From NCBI GenBank assembly GCA_020635055.1, contig JACKAN010000003.1:178163-242162 (forward strand): a stretch of 64,000 nucleotides of DNA, in the 5' to 3' direction. The notes under the pieces were generated by a model. That model saw only the letters and a program-made list of their open reading frames with translations. It made no database searches and was not told the origin of the DNA. Below, in pieces: positions 63,546 to 64,000 of this stretch. How positions within the stretch are numbered: the stretch's first letter is position 1; each line of letters starts with the position of its first letter. A program made the position numbers and the translations under genes. Origin of the DNA: Pseudobdellovibrionaceae bacterium. Lineage in GTDB: Bacteria; Bdellovibrionota; Bdellovibrionia; Bdellovibrionales; UBA1609.

Positions 63546-64000
63546 ATGAGTACTCAAATAGGTGTTTCCAGACTTTTGCAAAGTAAATTTATTTCTGGAA
63601 AGCAAAAAAACGATAAATTTTCTCTACGAGCCTTTGCGCAAAAATTAAAATTAAGCCCAGGTACTCTATCGCAAATACTCAATGGTAAAAGAAAGATTTC
63701 TCATAAAAAAGCCAGAGAAATTTGTGAATTGTTAGAGCTTTCTCCCATCGAAAGAGAGCAGTTTCTTAAAGATTTTAATGTAAAGGCTGCTCCAGAAGTT
63801 AAAACAGTATTTCTTTCAGATGATAAATTCCAAGTAATTGCAGAATGGTACTATCTTGCAATTTTAGCACTGTCAGAGACTATTGATTTTAAATTTAATA
63901 CAGACTGGATATCCAGTCGTTTAAACTTAGAAAAAAACATTGTAATAGAAGCAATTAAAAAACTTTTAGAGTTAAAATTACTAGCTTTTGATGAGGATGG
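63546..64000 (+). CDS. TIGR02147-family (DUF4423) regulator, N-terminal part (cut by window edge)
   Basis: 151 codons are visible from the ATG at 63546 with no stop before the edge. The N-terminus is a HTH of XRE type: FSLRAFAQKLKLSPGTLSQI, LNGKRKISHKKAREICELL, then SPIEREQFLKDF. After ~75 residues it enters the DUF4423 block: KFQVIAEWYYLAILALSETI, then TDWISSRLNLEKNIVIEAIK, KLLELKLL. This family is expanded in Bdellovibrio and Fibrobacter and is thought to act in transcription control. It diverges from the giant gene. Confidence 0.85.
   Translation, partial: MSTQIGVSRLLQSKFISGKQKNDKFSLRAFAQKLKLSPGTLSQILNGKRKISHKKAREICELLELSPIEREQFLKDFNVKAAPEVKTVFLSDDKFQVIAEWYYLAILALSETIDFKFNTDWISSRLNLEKNIVIEAIKKLLELKLLAFDED

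Noticed and set aside
1..64000. tRNA, rRNA or riboswitch genes
   Set aside because: No cloverleaf, rRNA or known riboswitch core was recognised in the intergenic gaps by reading; a covariance-model scan would be needed to exclude small RNAs.

Overview
The window is about 64 kb of AT-rich bacterial chromosome, most likely from a predatory or predator-related member of the Bdellovibrionota. The main pointer is the TIGR02147/DUF4423 regulator at the right edge, a family best known from Bdellovibrio and Fibrobacter. Many secreted orphan proteins, numerous TTG/GTG starts, and a mix of Gram-negative housekeeping genes (pheT, ihfA, purE/purK, fumC, bolA, dusC) agree with this. The assignment is an inference from gene content, not from a marker-gene comparison.

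Layout, left to right. 1-5 kb: the 3' end of pheT, then ihfA and a MerR regulator. The usual pheT-ihfA-merR neighbourhood is interrupted by a truncated phospholipase-D-like gene and an overlapping lipoprotein-TetR-AarF operon, bracketed by a 21-bp imperfect direct repeat. 5-9.3 kb: an MtaD-like amidohydrolase whose last codons lie in a perfect 25-bp hairpin, a Tsx-like outer-membrane channel, and a mobile-element zone. In that zone a REP-associated tyrosine transposase (RAYT) lies between inverted copies of a 103-bp terminal-inverted-repeat element, with further copies nearby. 9.3-24 kb: two large secreted orphan proteins (796 and 994 aa), several signalling proteins (a soluble histidine kinase with a PAS-like partner, CBS-PAS plus HIT, and a response regulator-HDOD-histidine kinase operon), a two-gene module of an acyltransferase-like protein with a haem-oxygenase-like diiron protein, and a NamZ-type exo-muramidase. 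23.5-29.4 kb: a decaying accessory island with a 230-bp direct repeat at each end. It carries a lanthipeptide-dehydratase-like gene with one stop codon in its DLHxEN motif, an erythromycin-esterase-like lipoprotein frameshifted at an A8 run, other remnants, and an intact membrane histidine kinase.

29.4-40.2 kb is compact core genome: permease-glutaredoxin-purK-purE on the minus strand, a methyltransferase and dusC overlapping tail to tail by 159 nt, an EVE-domain protein, fumC-LOG-orphan on the plus strand, three small secreted proteins and bolA. 40.3-62.8 kb is dominated by one enormous minus-strand gene for a lipoprotein of about 7,500 aa. It has a lipobox and a Big-1-like domain, then roughly 59 tandem choice-of-anchor-D/HYDIN-like beta-sandwich repeats (56 in the uninterrupted 7,034-aa frame), a GLUG-repeat region and a LamG-like C-terminus. 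Its 5' part (about 61.4-62.1 kb) is broken by several clustered frameshifts although the following 21 kb is open. Copies of a 25-nt inverted-repeat motif lie on both sides of the gene. The window ends inside the TIGR02147 gene.

The points most worth following are the giant repeat protein and its broken 5' end, the RAYT with its 103-bp element family, and the decaying island with its single-base-disrupted lanthipeptide-type gene. No rRNA, tRNA, CRISPR array or prophage was recognised.
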